NCBI GenBank assembly: GCA_964633815.1
Contig: CAZWHW010000001.1
Location: 186,001 to 250,000, forward strand
Direction: 5' to 3'
Source of the DNA: CALKZN01 sp964633815
GTDB taxonomy: Bacteria; Pseudomonadota; Gammaproteobacteria; Arenicellales; Arenicellaceae
DNA length: 64,000 nucleotides
Made by a program: the position numbers and the translations under genes. Position 1 is the first letter of the stretch, and each line of letters starts with the position of its first letter. Below are positions 36,915-46,863 of the stretch, piece after piece. The notes under the pieces were generated by a model. That model did no database searches. It worked only from the letters and a program-made list of their open reading frames with translations, and had not been told where the DNA came from.

Positions 36915-37028
36915 ATGAAGATTAAACCTACTTTACCAATAGCGGCTATCCTAAGTGCTAGTTTATTCGCATCTCAAGCAGGTATTGCTGCTGACAATCA
37001 AAATTTCGCGCTCTCAATACAACTTTAA
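36915..37028 (+). CDS. Orphan 37-codon ORF encoding a signal peptide
   Basis: ATG at 36915 and TAA at 37026-37028 enclose 37 codons. The product starts MKIKPTLPIAAILSASLFAS and continues with QAGIAADNQN, a typical Sec signal peptide with an AxA cleavage site and only about ten mature residues. It lies between the Fur box and fbpA. It may be the leftover of a deleted iron-regulated exported protein, or a short leader peptide. No strong ribosome binding site precedes it. Too short for a family assignment. Confidence 0.45.
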   Translation: MKIKPTLPIAAILSASLFASQAGIAADNQNFALSIQL

Positions 37029-37101
37029 AAACAAGATTTCAAAAACAAACAAAGCAACACAAACAATCCATTTATACATCGAATATCAAAACTTAATTAT
37101 C

Positions 37102-38124
37102 ATGCTAAACCGAAAATACACTTTATCATTACTAATCGCCACTGCCCTTCTGAGCTCTAACTTAGTAAGCGCCAAGGAAGTAAACGTATATTCCGCACGA
37201 AAAGAAGCGCTAATCAAACCTGCATTGGACAACTTCACTCAGCAAACCAATATCAAGGTCAATCTTATTACAGGTAAAGCCGACGCATTGTTAACAAGGT
37301 TACGTCTTGAAGGCAAAGCCAGCCCAGCAGATGTTTTTATCACCGTTGATGCAGGCCGTCTCTATAGAGCCAAACAGGCAGGTGTTTTACAAGCAATCCA
37401 GAGCAAAACACTTAATGATCTCATTCCGGCCAACCTACGAGATACTGATAATTTTTGGTTTGGTCTATCGCAACGCGCTAGGCCGATATTTTATGCTTTA
37501 GATAAAGTTAAGCCTGAAGAATTATCAACCTATGAAGACCTTGCCAATAGCAAGTGGAAGAATCGCATTTGCATGCGCTCTTCAAACAGCATTTATAATC
37601 AATCCATGGTGGCTTCTATGCTAGAAGCAACAGGCAAAACGAACACATTAAAATGGTTAAATTCATTTGTAGCCAATTTTAAGCGTAAACCTGTTGGTGG
37701 CGACACTGATCAATTAAAAGCAGTCGCTGCTGGCCAATGTGATATCACCATTGCCAATACTTATTATTTTGGACGATTGATTAATAGTGAAGAACCCTCA
37801 GATAAAAACATTGCCAAAAAACTTGGACTTTTTTGGCCCAATCAAAGTGATCGTGGCGCACATGTCAATGTGAGCGGAGCAGGCGTGACTAAATACTCAA
37901 AAAACGTCGAAAACGCAAAGAAATTGATCGAATTTCTCGCTTCACACAAAACACAAGCATGGTATTCTTCGATCAACAATGAATTCCCTGTAGTACCTGG
38001 ATCATTGATTTCAAACACACTAGCTAGCTGGGGTGAATTCAAGCAAGATACTGTTGATTTGACCGTTTTAGGTGAAAAAAATCGTGCGTCTGTTGAATTA
38101 ATGGACCAAGCCAACTGGAAATAA
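37102..38124 (+). CDS. fbpA: Ferric iron ABC transporter, periplasmic binding protein
   Basis: A 340-residue binding protein of the FbpA/FutA class. Signal peptide: NRKYTLSLLIATALLSSNLV then SAK. The mature protein starts EVNVYSARKEALIKPAL; the metal-binding tyrosine pair is in IANTYYFGRL near residues 218-227. It captures Fe(III) in the periplasm for the permease and ATPase encoded downstream. A GTG open frame extends about 50 codons upstream but runs across the orphan ORF and lacks a signal peptide, so ATG at 37102 is the start. Confidence 0.93.
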   Translation: MLNRKYTLSLLIATALLSSNLVSAKEVNVYSARKEALIKPALDNFTQQTNIKVNLITGKADALLTRLRLEGKASPADVFITVDAGRLYRAKQAGVLQAIQSKTLNDLIPANLRDTDNFWFGLSQRARPIFYALDKVKPEELSTYEDLANSKWKNRICMRSSNSIYNQSMVASMLEATGKTNTLKWLNSFVANFKRKPVGGDTDQLKAVAAGQCDITIANTYYFGRLINSEEPSDKNIAKKLGLFWPNQSDRGAHVNVSGAGVTKYSKNVENAKKLIEFLASHKTQAWYSSINNEFPVVPGSLISNTLASWGEFKQDTVDLTVLGEKNRASVELMDQANWK

Positions 38125-38157
38125 CACCTAAATCAATTCAAATTGTAATTTCAAAAT

Positions 38158-39798
38158 ATGTCAAGAATCACCAGTCAGCCGTTGGCATTAATTACACTTG
38201 CTAGTACAGCACTTCTATGCGTGCCTTTGATTGTGATTATATCCAGTGTATTTTCTGGTTCTTTTGAAATTTGGCAGCACCTTGCTAGAACCGTTTTAAT
38301 TGATTACATATTAAATTCATTATGGTTAAGTATAGGTGTTGGGGTTGGGGTTTTATTGCTAGGCGTGCCAACCGCTTGGCTCACAAGCGGTTATAATTTT
38401 TTTGGTAAGAAATTTTTCGCATGGGCATTATTACTGCCGCTTGCGACACCCGCTTACATTATTGCCTACACGTATACTGGTTTACTCGATTTTAGTGGCC
38501 CAATACAAACTAACTTGCGCCTATGGACAGGCATCGATATCTCACAATTCTGGCTATTTAATGTTCGTTCATTAGGGGGCGCAATTGTGATGATGTCATT
38601 GGTGCTTTACCCTTATGTTTTTTTACTCGCTAGAACTGCCTTCCTTGAACAATCAGCATCTATTATCGAAGCGGGACGAAGCCTTGGTTATAGTTATCGG
38701 CAAACGCTTATAAAACTCGTTTTTCCGATGGCAAGACCAGCCATTATAGCTGGCATGACGTTAGCACTCATGGAAACACTGGCAGATTATGGCACAGTGC
38801 AGTTTTTTGGTATCAATACCTTCACCACAGGTATTTTTCGCGCGTATTACAGTTTTGGTGACACAGCAGCAGCTGCACAACTTGCTACTATGCTACTCAG
38901 TTTTGTGGTTTTATTGATTTTCCTTGAACGCTATTCACGCAGAAAAACTCAATATCACAGCACCAAAAACAAACACAACTCAGCAAAAAATATCGATGGC
39001 ATAAAAGCAAGCATTGCCTTTTTAATTTGTTTCATTCCATTCTTTTTTGGCTTTTTATTACCCTCAGGAGTCTTGTTATATTGGAGCTTTTTTAAAGCAG
39101 TGTTTGATGAGTCATTTATACAATTGGCATGGAATTCATTTTATCTCGCTTTTCTTGCAGCCGTGATTGCCACATTTGTAGCGCTAATTTTCGCCTACTC
39201 AAAACGTCTTTATAATCGTAAAAAAAGTATTGCTACCGCTACCAATCTTGCCAGCACTGGCTATGCCTTACCAGGCACCATCATCGCCATAGGTGTTCTC
39301 ATTGCCTTTTCATGGCTTGATCATCAGCTAATTAATCTGGCTGAAAAATGGTTCGATGCAAATCTTGGCTTGGTGTTTTCAGGAACAATTATCGCTCTTT
39401 TGTTTGCCTATACTGTGCGTTTTATGGCCGTTTCTTTTGGCGCAGTAAATAGCGGCTTATTCAAAATCAAACCAAGCCTAGATCAAGCAGCTCAGTCTTT
39501 AGGTAAACGTCCTAGCGGTGTACTAAAACACATACACATCCCGCTGTTATTAAGCACCATTTTAACCGCAATGCTGATTGTATTCGTTGATGTATTAAAA
39601 GAATTACCAGCAACATTGATATTACGTCCATTTAACTTCAACACATTATCAATCAGAGCATTTGAACTCGCGTCTGACGAACGACTCATTGATGCCGCGC
39701 CTAGCTCCTTATTAATCGTGCTTGTCGGCATTATCCCTGTCATAATATTAAGCAAATCAATCCAAACTGCATCACGCAAAACAATTGCCCACGATTAA
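38158..39798 (+). CDS. fbpB: Ferric iron ABC transporter permease
   Basis: A 546-residue permease with two fused membrane halves and about twelve helices, as in FbpB/SfuB. Each half carries the EAA-type loop for ATPase contact: IIEAGRSLGYSYRQTLIKLV near residue 175 and LDQAAQSLGKRPSGVLKHIH near residue 440. It lies 33 bases after fbpA and 12 bases before fbpC. Confidence 0.95.
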   Translation: MSRITSQPLALITLASTALLCVPLIVIISSVFSGSFEIWQHLARTVLIDYILNSLWLSIGVGVGVLLLGVPTAWLTSGYNFFGKKFFAWALLLPLATPAYIIAYTYTGLLDFSGPIQTNLRLWTGIDISQFWLFNVRSLGGAIVMMSLVLYPYVFLLARTAFLEQSASIIEAGRSLGYSYRQTLIKLVFPMARPAIIAGMTLALMETLADYGTVQFFGINTFTTGIFRAYYSFGDTAAAAQLATMLLSFVVLLIFLERYSRRKTQYHSTKNKHNSAKNIDGIKASIAFLICFIPFFFGFLLPSGVLLYWSFFKAVFDESFIQLAWNSFYLAFLAAVIATFVALIFAYSKRLYNRKKSIATATNLASTGYALPGTIIAIGVLIAFSWLDHQLINLAEKWFDANLGLVFSGTIIALLFAYTVRFMAVSFGAVNSGLFKIKPSLDQAAQSLGKRPSGVLKHIHIPLLLSTILTAMLIVFVDVLKELPATLILRPFNFNTLSIRAFELASDERLIDAAPSSLLIVLVGIIPVIILSKSIQTASRKTIAHD

Positions 39799-39810
39799 AC
39801 GTGATTCACT

Positions 39811-40875
39811 ATGAATAAGTCCGCTATCACCTCACCACTTCTTGCTGCGAATAATGTTTGCATTGCTTATGACGGCAAAAAAATCGTCAAAACTGCAAAT
39901 TTTGAACTAAGAGATGGTCAGATTATTAGCTTGTTGGGGCCTAGCGGCTGCGGCAAATCAACCTTACTACGTGCAATCGCAGGATTTGAGCCCTTAACTG
40001 AGGGAAGCATTTCCATGTTTGAAAAAACGCTATCCAATCAACACCTACAAATAGCTCCTGAAAAAAGGCAGATTGGCCTAGTGTTTCAAGATCTAGCGTT
40101 ATTTCCTCATTTAAGCATTGCTGACAATATTCGGTTTGGCTTACAACAGTGGTCACAAAAAGATCAAAATAATCGAATCAAAAAGATGCTCGATTTGGTG
40201 GCGATGACAGGCATGGAAAACCGTTTTCCTCATTCACTTTCTGGTGGTCAGCAACAACGTATTGCGTTGGCTCGAGCCATTGCACCCAAACCAAAACTTT
40301 TATTAATGGATGAACCGTTTTCAGGGCTAGATGCTGCCATGCGTGAAGATCTAGTTCCAGAAGTGCGTGACATCTTGCTACAAGAAAAAATCAACGCTAT
40401 TTTAGTTACTCATGATCAAATGGAAGCATTTGCTATTGCCGATAAAGTTGCCATTATGCATCAAGGAGAAATACAGCAATTTGACAATCCATTCGATATT
40501 TACCATAAGCCCAAAAATCGCTTTGTGGCTGATTTTATAGGCACTGGGAAATTCATCCCAGCCACTGTGCTAGATGAAACGAACATCGATTGCGCCTTGG
40601 GGAGATTAAGCAATGAAAAGCCACATCAATTTGATGTAGGGCAAACTGTAGAAGTCTTAGTCAGACCGGATGATGTGCTGCATAACGATGATAGCCACAT
40701 TGTGGTTGAAATTTTATCCAAAAAATTTCGTGGCTCGCATTTCCTATATCTAGTAAAAATCACTGACGATTGTTCACTATATTGCTTTGCCTCGTCTCAC
40801 CATAATCACGCTATAGGTGAAAAAATAGGTATTGATCTCGATTTAGATCACCTAGTGCTATTCCCTTATGAATAA
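39811..40875 (+). CDS. fbpC: Ferric iron ABC transporter ATPase
   Basis: A 354-residue ATPase. Walker A is GPSGCGKST near residue 46, the signature motif LSGGQQQRIALARA and Walker B LLLMDEPFSGLD follow. The C-terminal 120 residues form a TOBE-like domain (VLVRPDDVLHND). It powers Fe(III) uptake with FbpAB. A strong bidirectional terminator follows at 40881. Confidence 0.95.
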   Translation: MNKSAITSPLLAANNVCIAYDGKKIVKTANFELRDGQIISLLGPSGCGKSTLLRAIAGFEPLTEGSISMFEKTLSNQHLQIAPEKRQIGLVFQDLALFPHLSIADNIRFGLQQWSQKDQNNRIKKMLDLVAMTGMENRFPHSLSGGQQQRIALARAIAPKPKLLLMDEPFSGLDAAMREDLVPEVRDILLQEKINAILVTHDQMEAFAIADKVAIMHQGEIQQFDNPFDIYHKPKNRFVADFIGTGKFIPATVLDETNIDCALGRLSNEKPHQFDVGQTVEVLVRPDDVLHNDDSHIVVEILSKKFRGSHFLYLVKITDDCSLYCFASSHHNHAIGEKIGIDLDLDHLVLFPYE

Positions 40876-40880
40876 CAAAA

Positions 40881-40906
40881 AAAGGCCGCAAAAGCGGCCT
40901 TTTTAT
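40881..40906. terminator. Bidirectional rho-independent terminator between fbpC and sodB
   Basis: GGCCGC and GCGGCC form a six-base GC stem with an AAAA loop (40885-40900), preceded by an A-run and followed by TTTTT. It can end the plus-strand fbpABC transcript and, on the other strand, the sodB transcript. Confidence 0.9.
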
Positions 40907-40922
40907 CGCATTAATTCAGCTT

Positions 40923-41507
40923 TTAAGCAAAATTAGCTGCAGCAAATTCCCAGTTAACTAATTCCCAGAAGTTTTTCAAATACTCAGGACGTGCATTGCG
41001 GTAATCAACGTAATAGGCATGTTCCCATACATCACAAGTGAATAGCGGTGTAACTCCAGCTTCAGTGATGACTGTTTCAGCATTACTTGTGTTAACAATT
41101 TCTAATTCGCCAGCAGCATTTTTAACTAACCAAGTCCAACCAGAGCCAAAGTTGCCAACCGCAGAAGCAGTGAACTTCTCTTTGAAATCAGCAAACGAAC
41201 CGAAAGCTGCATTTATTGCCGCAGCTAAGTCACCTGTTGGCTCGCCACCTGCGTTAGGTGCAAGACTGTTCCAATAGAATGTGTGATTCCAAACTTGCGC
41301 TGCATTGTTGAACACACCACCAGAAGATGACTTGACGATATCTTCCAAGCTTTTGCCTGCCAATGAAGCATCATCAGCAATAAATTTGTTCAAGTTCACG
41401 ACATATGCATTGTGATGCTTGCCATAGTGAAATTCTAATGTTTCTTTGGAGATATGCGGCTCTAGCGCATCCATTGCATATGGAAGCTGTGGTAATTCAA
41501 TAGACAT
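40923..41507 (-). CDS. sodB: Iron superoxide dismutase
   Basis: A 194-residue Fe/Mn-type superoxide dismutase of the iron form. Metal ligands are seen in [22 protein letters not shown], and [21 protein letters not shown] with the active-site glutamine is typical of FeSOD. The frame opens 14 codons earlier, but ATG at 41507 follows an AAAGAGAAA ribosome binding sequence and matches the family N-terminus [12 protein letters not shown]. Cytoplasmic, no signal peptide. It sits opposite the ferric importer. Confidence 0.96.
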   Translation of the reverse strand: MSIELPQLPYAMDALEPHISKETLEFHYGKHHNAYVVNLNKFIADDASLAGKSLEDIVKSSSGGVFNNAAQVWNHTFYWNSLAPNAGGEPTGDLAAAINAAFGSFADFKEKFTASAVGNFGSGWTWLVKNAAGELEIVNTSNAETVITEAGVTPLFTCDVWEHAYYVDYRNARPEYLKNFWELVNWEFAAANFA

Positions 41508-41655
41508 AATATTTTCTCTTTGATTGGTTAAAATTTTTTTACTGCTCAAAAAATAGTGGCTAACGATATATTTTTCAAGCTTAATACTTAATTTCAGCGT
41601 TATTAATTTTAATTATACGTTTCAATGGAATAATTTTTGCAAGCATAACAAAATT

Positions 41656-42270
41656 TTATGACACCCAGCGAAACGTTAAATTGATTCGAGGCTCTAAAAC
41701 CTTACTGCTCTTTGCCACTTGGTGTTGCCATAGCGCTTGAGTTGCGCCACTCATCAACAAACAACTGCCCGAAATCAGATCTAAAGTATGCTTTTGTCGA
41801 TAGTTATCTTTGCGGCGCATTTGAAAACTGCGAGTTTCACCAAAGCTAAGGGAGGCAATCACTGGCTCAACTCCCAGCTCAGGTTCATCATCGCTGTGCC
41901 AAGCCACACTGTCTTGTCCATCTCGATATAGATTACACAGTACCGAATTAAATTTGGCTGTCGTTCTATTATGCAGATCTTGCCTTAAAGTGCTTAATTC
42001 AGTCGTCCACTCAAATGGCTTATGCAATGCCTCTGAATAGGTATATTCCTTACATTGGTCTGCATACCAAGCAGATAACCGCGGCACTTTAACATCACGA
42101 CCATACATACGAATCATTCTTTCTTGCCATTGAACACTAGCCAGCAATTGTTCATACCAATGTTGTGCTTCTTGTGGTGAATAAAAGTTCGGCCAATAGA
42201 GAAGATCGGCGCCAGGCAATGTAATTTTTTGTGGGCCTAGTTCTTCTGAAGCAAACAAATCCAAGGTCAA
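41656..42270 (-). CDS. AlkB-family 2-oxoglutarate/Fe(II) dioxygenase
   Basis: A 204-residue DNA-demethylating enzyme of the ALKBH2/3-like bacterial type. The iron-binding H-x-D is in VAWHSDDEPELG, the second histidine is in ALWQHQVAKS, and the 2-oxoglutarate arginines are in EPRINLTFR near the C-terminus. It removes methyl groups from 1-methyladenine and 3-methylcytosine. Lies 31 bases upstream of nothing else in operon; the ubiI gene upstream on the same strand starts a separate conserved unit. Confidence 0.9.
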   Translation of the reverse strand: MTLDLFASEELGPQKITLPGADLLYWPNFYSPQEAQHWYEQLLASVQWQERMIRMYGRDVKVPRLSAWYADQCKEYTYSEALHKPFEWTTELSTLRQDLHNRTTAKFNSVLCNLYRDGQDSVAWHSDDEPELGVEPVIASLSFGETRSFQMRRKDNYRQKHTLDLISGSCLLMSGATQALWQHQVAKSSKVLEPRINLTFRWVS

Positions 42271-42301
42271 ACTAAGCTCCTCACTACAGCATAATAAAAC
42301 A

Positions 42302-43510
42302 CTATTTGCCTAACACTTGCTGAGCAAATGCTGACTTAAGCATTGCTTGTTGATCGACAAAGTTTAGACCCACTCGGCGCAAGCTTTGTAGCAATGGATT
42401 ATTCGTCCTAAACAAAGTATCTAAACCTGTGAGAAAACTGTCCATACGATAATTATCGAGTTTTCGAGCGCGTTCATACTGCCGAAAAGCACGTTTCAAC
42501 TTCTTATCGCTAGCATTCATGTTCGCTATTTCCAGTAATATCTTACTAACATCTGCCAAGCCTAAATTTGCTCCTTGTCCAGCCATTGGATGAATGCCAT
42601 GCGCAGCATCACCAAGCAATATAATTGAATCTTTCACATACTGTTCAATCCTGACACTACGTAGCGGAAAAGCAAACCGTTTGGAACATAGTTCCACTGC
42701 ACCTAATCTGGATTGCAAAGTGCTTTGCAATCGCTTGGTAAAATCTTGCTCAGATAAGTTTAAAAGGGTTTCTGCTTGAGAGTTTTCTGCGCTCCAAACG
42801 ATCGAACACTCACCATTACTAAGCGGCAATAAGGCAATAGAACCCGAAGATAAATAACGTTGCCATGCAGTATATTGATGACTTTTCTGTGTTCTTATTT
42901 TAGCCACAACACCTTGTTGATGATAATCATGCGAGCTAGCAAGAATATCTGCTTGCGCTCGGATCTGCGAATTCACTCCATCGGCAGCAAATAGCCATGA
43001 GGCCGACAAATTGAGCATTTTTTCTTGATTGATGATGTCTACTTGAACAGTCGCTTCTAACTGCTTAACAGATCCTACCTGGGACTCATAAAAGCATTCA
43101 ATCTTATTTCGTTTCTCGCTTTGCAGCAATTTTTCTTGTAAATACAAATTCAAGGCATTGTGATCAACAATCCAACCCAGACAATCCTCATGATAATCAG
43201 TTGCATCAAAAGAAAGTTGGCTATCACTGTTTTCATCCCAGACCAGCATTTTCCCATAAGCACATTGCTGCGTATGTTCAAGCTGTTGCCAAACCCCAAG
43301 TTCAACCAACAGCTGCTGACTAGGCAAACCCAGTGCGGTAGCGCGAATATTGTCTTGTAAAGGTTCTTTTGCAATAGTAGTTTTTTCTATCAATGCCACG
43401 TGCCAACCTTTTTGCTCGGCTAAACCTAGCGCTAGCGTCGCGCCAATCACACCTGCACCTACAACAATGGCGTCATACTGCTGAACAGTTGGCTGATTTG
43501 ACTTAACCAT
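42302..43510 (-). CDS. ubiI: Ubiquinone biosynthesis flavin hydroxylase (UbiI/VisC type)
   Basis: A 402-residue FAD monooxygenase of the UbiH/UbiF/COQ6 family. The Rossmann motif is DAIVVGAGVIGATLALGLAE, the second motif is WLFAADGVNSQIRAQ, and GDAAHGIHPMAGQGANLGLA is the FAD/ribityl motif. Gene order ygfB-pepP-ubiH-ubiI matches E. coli, which supports the C5 hydroxylase UbiI. It overlaps the ubiH stop by eight bases. The exact ring position cannot be proved from sequence. Confidence 0.85.
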   Translation of the reverse strand: MVKSNQPTVQQYDAIVVGAGVIGATLALGLAEQKGWHVALIEKTTIAKEPLQDNIRATALGLPSQQLLVELGVWQQLEHTQQCAYGKMLVWDENSDSQLSFDATDYHEDCLGWIVDHNALNLYLQEKLLQSEKRNKIECFYESQVGSVKQLEATVQVDIINQEKMLNLSASWLFAADGVNSQIRAQADILASSHDYHQQGVVAKIRTQKSHQYTAWQRYLSSGSIALLPLSNGECSIVWSAENSQAETLLNLSEQDFTKRLQSTLQSRLGAVELCSKRFAFPLRSVRIEQYVKDSIILLGDAAHGIHPMAGQGANLGLADVSKILLEIANMNASDKKLKRAFRQYERARKLDNYRMDSFLTGLDTLFRTNNPLLQSLRRVGLNFVDQQAMLKSAFAQQVLGK

Positions 43511-44834
43511 TGTTAAATTGCGTTCCTTCTGTCTGAACGATTGATCCAGATTCAGGCTCTAATGATCTACCTGTCATTAATTTAAATTGTTGTCCCGTAA
43601 CTCCCATTAGCTTACGCATTAAATCACGTTTAAATTGCGGATGAGAATCTAAAGCCAACAAACCGAAGGTGCGAAAGAGCGCAAGCGGCACTGAAGAATT
43701 TGAAAAAGTTTTGACTAACTTGTCTGTGAAGCCAGCAGTGCGATTAATATCATGTTCGCGTTGGCTTTGATATCGCAGCAATGCATCGACCTCGCCTAAA
43801 TCCTTTTTTTGATAGAATTGTTCTGCAATGATTTCAGCTAAACAGGCAACATCACGCAAACCCAAATTAAAACCTTGGCCTGCAATTGGGTGCAAACTAT
43901 GTGCAGCATTACCAATCAAGGCAACTCTTCCACTGACAATCTGCGATCTTGCAGATGAACTCATCGGATAAAATGCACGACGACTCACTTTACAAAAACG
44001 GCCCGCCCTGAAACCAAAACGATTTTGCAAAGCCGATAAAAATTCATCATCACCACAATTCATTCTATTTTCTTGGTCTTGTGGTGAAACTGTCCAAACC
44101 AGCTTAAACTCCCTTTCTCTAAGCGGTAATAAAGCAACTGGCCCAGTATCGGTGAAACGTTCATACGCCGTATTTAGATGCATTTTATCCACTTCAACAT
44201 TAGCTAAGATTGCAACTTGCTCATAATCAGTTCCACTTGCGGGCAAGCCCATTTGCTCGGCTATACCAGAAAGACCACCATCAGCCAATACAGCTAGCGA
44301 TGTTGTAACTTGACTGATTTTTTCTTTTTGTTGCACATTGAGTAGCACACTGTCGTCTTGATGTTGCACACTCTTTACGGCACTTTGGTCTAGAACATCA
44401 ATATTCGCTGCGAAATCGCCTCGGACAATATACTGATTCAATTTTTCGCCTAACAATGGCGCCGGTATAACCTTGCCTAAATCGGCTTCACCAATTTCAG
44501 CAGCAGTCATTCTTAACATACCTAAATGCCCTTTATCAGACACGTGAATTTTTTCAATACACGTTAGGCTATTGACATCTGCATCAGATAAGACACTTAT
44601 ATTTTGCAAGACTTTAATTGAAGCAAACGATAATGCGATTGCTCGATCATCAAAACTAGGTGAATATTTCTCAGATGTTTTCAGTTTTAATGAATTATTG
44701 ATTGCTGATTTAGCATATTCAATGATCAAGATATTGACTGGCAAACTACTTAACGCAGCAGCCATTGACAAACCAGCCAAGCCCCCACCAATAATGACAA
44801 CATCACTTGATTGCGTTTCAGGCTGAATGGACAT
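43503..44834 (-). CDS. ubiH: 2-octaprenyl-6-methoxyphenol hydroxylase
   Basis: A 443-residue FAD monooxygenase. Motifs: VVIIGGGLAGLSMAAALSSL at the N-terminus, AVLADGGLSGIAEQMG in the middle and GNAAHSLHPIAGQGFNLGLR (the usual GDAAH reads GNAAH here). It hydroxylates the ubiquinone ring. It lies 17 bases after pepP and overlaps ubiI by eight bases. About 40 residues longer than E. coli UbiH, mostly a C-terminal extension (GRSLEPESGSIVQTEG). Confidence 0.92.
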   Translation of the reverse strand: MSIQPETQSSDVVIIGGGLAGLSMAAALSSLPVNILIIEYAKSAINNSLKLKTSEKYSPSFDDRAIALSFASIKVLQNISVLSDADVNSLTCIEKIHVSDKGHLGMLRMTAAEIGEADLGKVIPAPLLGEKLNQYIVRGDFAANIDVLDQSAVKSVQHQDDSVLLNVQQKEKISQVTTSLAVLADGGLSGIAEQMGLPASGTDYEQVAILANVEVDKMHLNTAYERFTDTGPVALLPLREREFKLVWTVSPQDQENRMNCGDDEFLSALQNRFGFRAGRFCKVSRRAFYPMSSSARSQIVSGRVALIGNAAHSLHPIAGQGFNLGLRDVACLAEIIAEQFYQKKDLGEVDALLRYQSQREHDINRTAGFTDKLVKTFSNSSVPLALFRTFGLLALDSHPQFKRDLMRKLMGVTGQQFKLMTGRSLEPESGSIVQTEGTQFNNG

Positions 44835-44851
44835 TACTATGTTTAGTTAAC

Positions 44852-46165
44852 TTAAGATGACATTAGATGTTCTATATCATCTATGGCTGTTGGCACAGCA
44901 TTTGTTAACACTTCATGTCCCGACTTTTTAATCAACACATCATCTTCAATGCGAATGCCTATATCATGCCAGCGCGAATCGACATTAGGATTTTTGCCAA
45001 CATAGATACCTGGCTCCACTGTAAAAACCATGCCTGGTTCTAACACTCGCCATTGCTGTTCAATTTGATAATCACCCACATCATGTACGTCCATACCTAG
45101 CCAATGGCCAGTGCGATGCATATAAAAATCTCGATAGGCGTTCGTCTCTATCAATTCCTTCAATTCGCCTTGTAATAAGCCAACATCAATCAATCCTTCG
45201 GTAATCACAGCAACCGCATTATCATGGAACTCATTCCAATGAGCTTCTGGCGCACATGCATCAAAAGCAGATTTTTGCGCCGCCAAGACAATTTCATACA
45301 ACGCTTTTTGTTCACCACTGAACTTGCCATTCACTGGAAAGGTGCGGCTAATATCAGACGCATAGCAATCAAGCTCAGCGCCAGCATCAATCAATAATAA
45401 ATCACCATCGTTCAAGAGAGCATTGTTATCAATATAATGCAAAATACAGCTGTTTTCGCCACCTGCCACAATCGAAGGATAGGCATTATACGTACTGCCG
45501 CCTTGGCGAAAAATATACTCCATTTCGGCCTGTACTTGTTGTTCTGTCATGCCTGGCTGACAGCTTTGCATTGCTCGTATGTGACCTTGCGCTGAAATTT
45601 TGCCTGCTCTACGCATAATGGTTAATTCATCTTTGGTTTTAATCAAGCGCTGCTCATGCAATAAATAGCTTAAATCCACCATTTCATGGGGGGCATTTAC
45701 ACCCCGACGAGAACGCAATTTGACATCATTCATCCATTGCATGACTTTTGCATCAAAATCATTATAACGACCTAAGCTAGCAAAAATCTTAGCTTGATCT
45801 TCCAACAGCCTTGGCAAAATATCGTCAAGGTCTTCTATTGGAAAGGCATCATCAGCACCGAAATTCTCTACTGCTCCTTTTAAACCTGCTCTTCTGCCGT
45901 ACCATAGTTCTTTATCAGGATCTCTCTCACGACAAAACAGAATATATTCACCCGCTGCACGCCCAGGGCACAATACCGCGACGGCTTCAGGTTCGTTAAA
46001 ACCTGTTAGATAATAAAAGTCACTATCGGGTCTATATTGAAATTCCACGTCACCATTTCTTAATCGCATTGGTGCGGTGGGAATGACAGCAACACCACCG
46101 CCCATGCTTTGCATTAGGTGTTTGCGCCGTTGCTGAAAACCATCAATATTAAATGCCTGATTCAT
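44852..46165 (-). CDS. pepP: Xaa-Pro aminopeptidase
   Basis: A 437-residue M24 metallopeptidase. The creatinase-like N-domain holds RPDSDFYYLTGFNEPEAVAV; metal ligands in the pita-bread domain appear in LLIDAGAELDCYASDISRTF, HRTGHWLGMDVHDVG, MVFTVEPGIYV and IGIRIEDDVLI. It removes N-terminal residues preceding proline. It is second in the ygfB-pepP-ubiH-ubiI unit. Confidence 0.97.
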   Translation of the reverse strand: MNQAFNIDGFQQRRKHLMQSMGGGVAVIPTAPMRLRNGDVEFQYRPDSDFYYLTGFNEPEAVAVLCPGRAAGEYILFCRERDPDKELWYGRRAGLKGAVENFGADDAFPIEDLDDILPRLLEDQAKIFASLGRYNDFDAKVMQWMNDVKLRSRRGVNAPHEMVDLSYLLHEQRLIKTKDELTIMRRAGKISAQGHIRAMQSCQPGMTEQQVQAEMEYIFRQGGSTYNAYPSIVAGGENSCILHYIDNNALLNDGDLLLIDAGAELDCYASDISRTFPVNGKFSGEQKALYEIVLAAQKSAFDACAPEAHWNEFHDNAVAVITEGLIDVGLLQGELKELIETNAYRDFYMHRTGHWLGMDVHDVGDYQIEQQWRVLEPGMVFTVEPGIYVGKNPNVDSRWHDIGIRIEDDVLIKKSGHEVLTNAVPTAIDDIEHLMSS

Positions 46166-46188
46166 AAACTTAAACTTAACTCACTTTC

Positions 46189-46755
46189 TTATTGTAAAGG
46201 GGCTGATTCTTGTTGTTCAGAGCGCAACCTGACAATAAATTCAAAAACCAGCTGCGTTCCCACTTTGACATATTCCTCTAGTTCAGCCAATGCCCATTCA
46301 TCTTCCTCGCTTGCTTCTTCTTGCGGAGCAGCTTCTGAAATTGCCAAAATATCACGAGCTATTTCTGGACCATCTTCTGGAAGTTGATCAATAGACACCG
46401 TTTCATGTTGCAACAACCCAAGCAAATAACCTCGGCACCAATCTGCCAAGCTTTCGGTGCGAACTGACAACTTAGCCTCTGATTCAACCAACATTAATTG
46501 GAAGCTATCATCATTTTCCAATAAAGTCCCACTGGTTTCTCTATACAACTCATTCAACAAATCTTGTAATGGCTGTTGTCCTTTTACATCAGTATTTTCA
46601 CCAACCAATAATCGAATTAAATCGGGTTGCTTGGAAGTAAACATATGATTAGCAATACTACCGACTATCATGCCATGTACTTCAGAGCTTGGTTGAAATA
46701 AACCAGCCAAATTCAAACTAGCTTCAAGTTGTTGATGTTGATCTATTAGATTCAT
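46189..46755 (-). CDS. ygfB: YgfB/UPF0149-family protein
   Basis: A 188-residue acidic cytoplasmic protein with the UPF0149 pattern, including LADWCRGYLLGLL near residues 115-127 and acidic EEDEWALAELEEYVKVGTQL. In Pseudomonas the homologue YgfB affects ampDh3 and beta-lactam response; its role here is unknown. First gene of the pepP-ubiH-ubiI unit and divergent from the zapA side. Confidence 0.92.
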   Translation of the reverse strand: MNLIDQHQQLEASLNLAGLFQPSSEVHGMIVGSIANHMFTSKQPDLIRLLVGENTDVKGQQPLQDLLNELYRETSGTLLENDDSFQLMLVESEAKLSVRTESLADWCRGYLLGLLQHETVSIDQLPEDGPEIARDILAISEAAPQEEASEEDEWALAELEEYVKVGTQLVFEFIVRLRSEQQESAPLQ

Positions 46756-46863
46756 TGATTGAAGTTCTCTTTAAACTAATTAATAGCGCCTATCATAACA
46801 TTTTAGTCATTTTGAAAACGTCGAAGCCTAAAATTTTAAAGAAATTATGGCATAAATGGCTTT

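Noticed and set aside
36955..37101. Upstream extension of fbpA from a GTG
   Set aside because: It reads across the orphan signal-peptide ORF in another frame and removes the signal peptide from the N-terminus; the ATG at 37102 fits the family.
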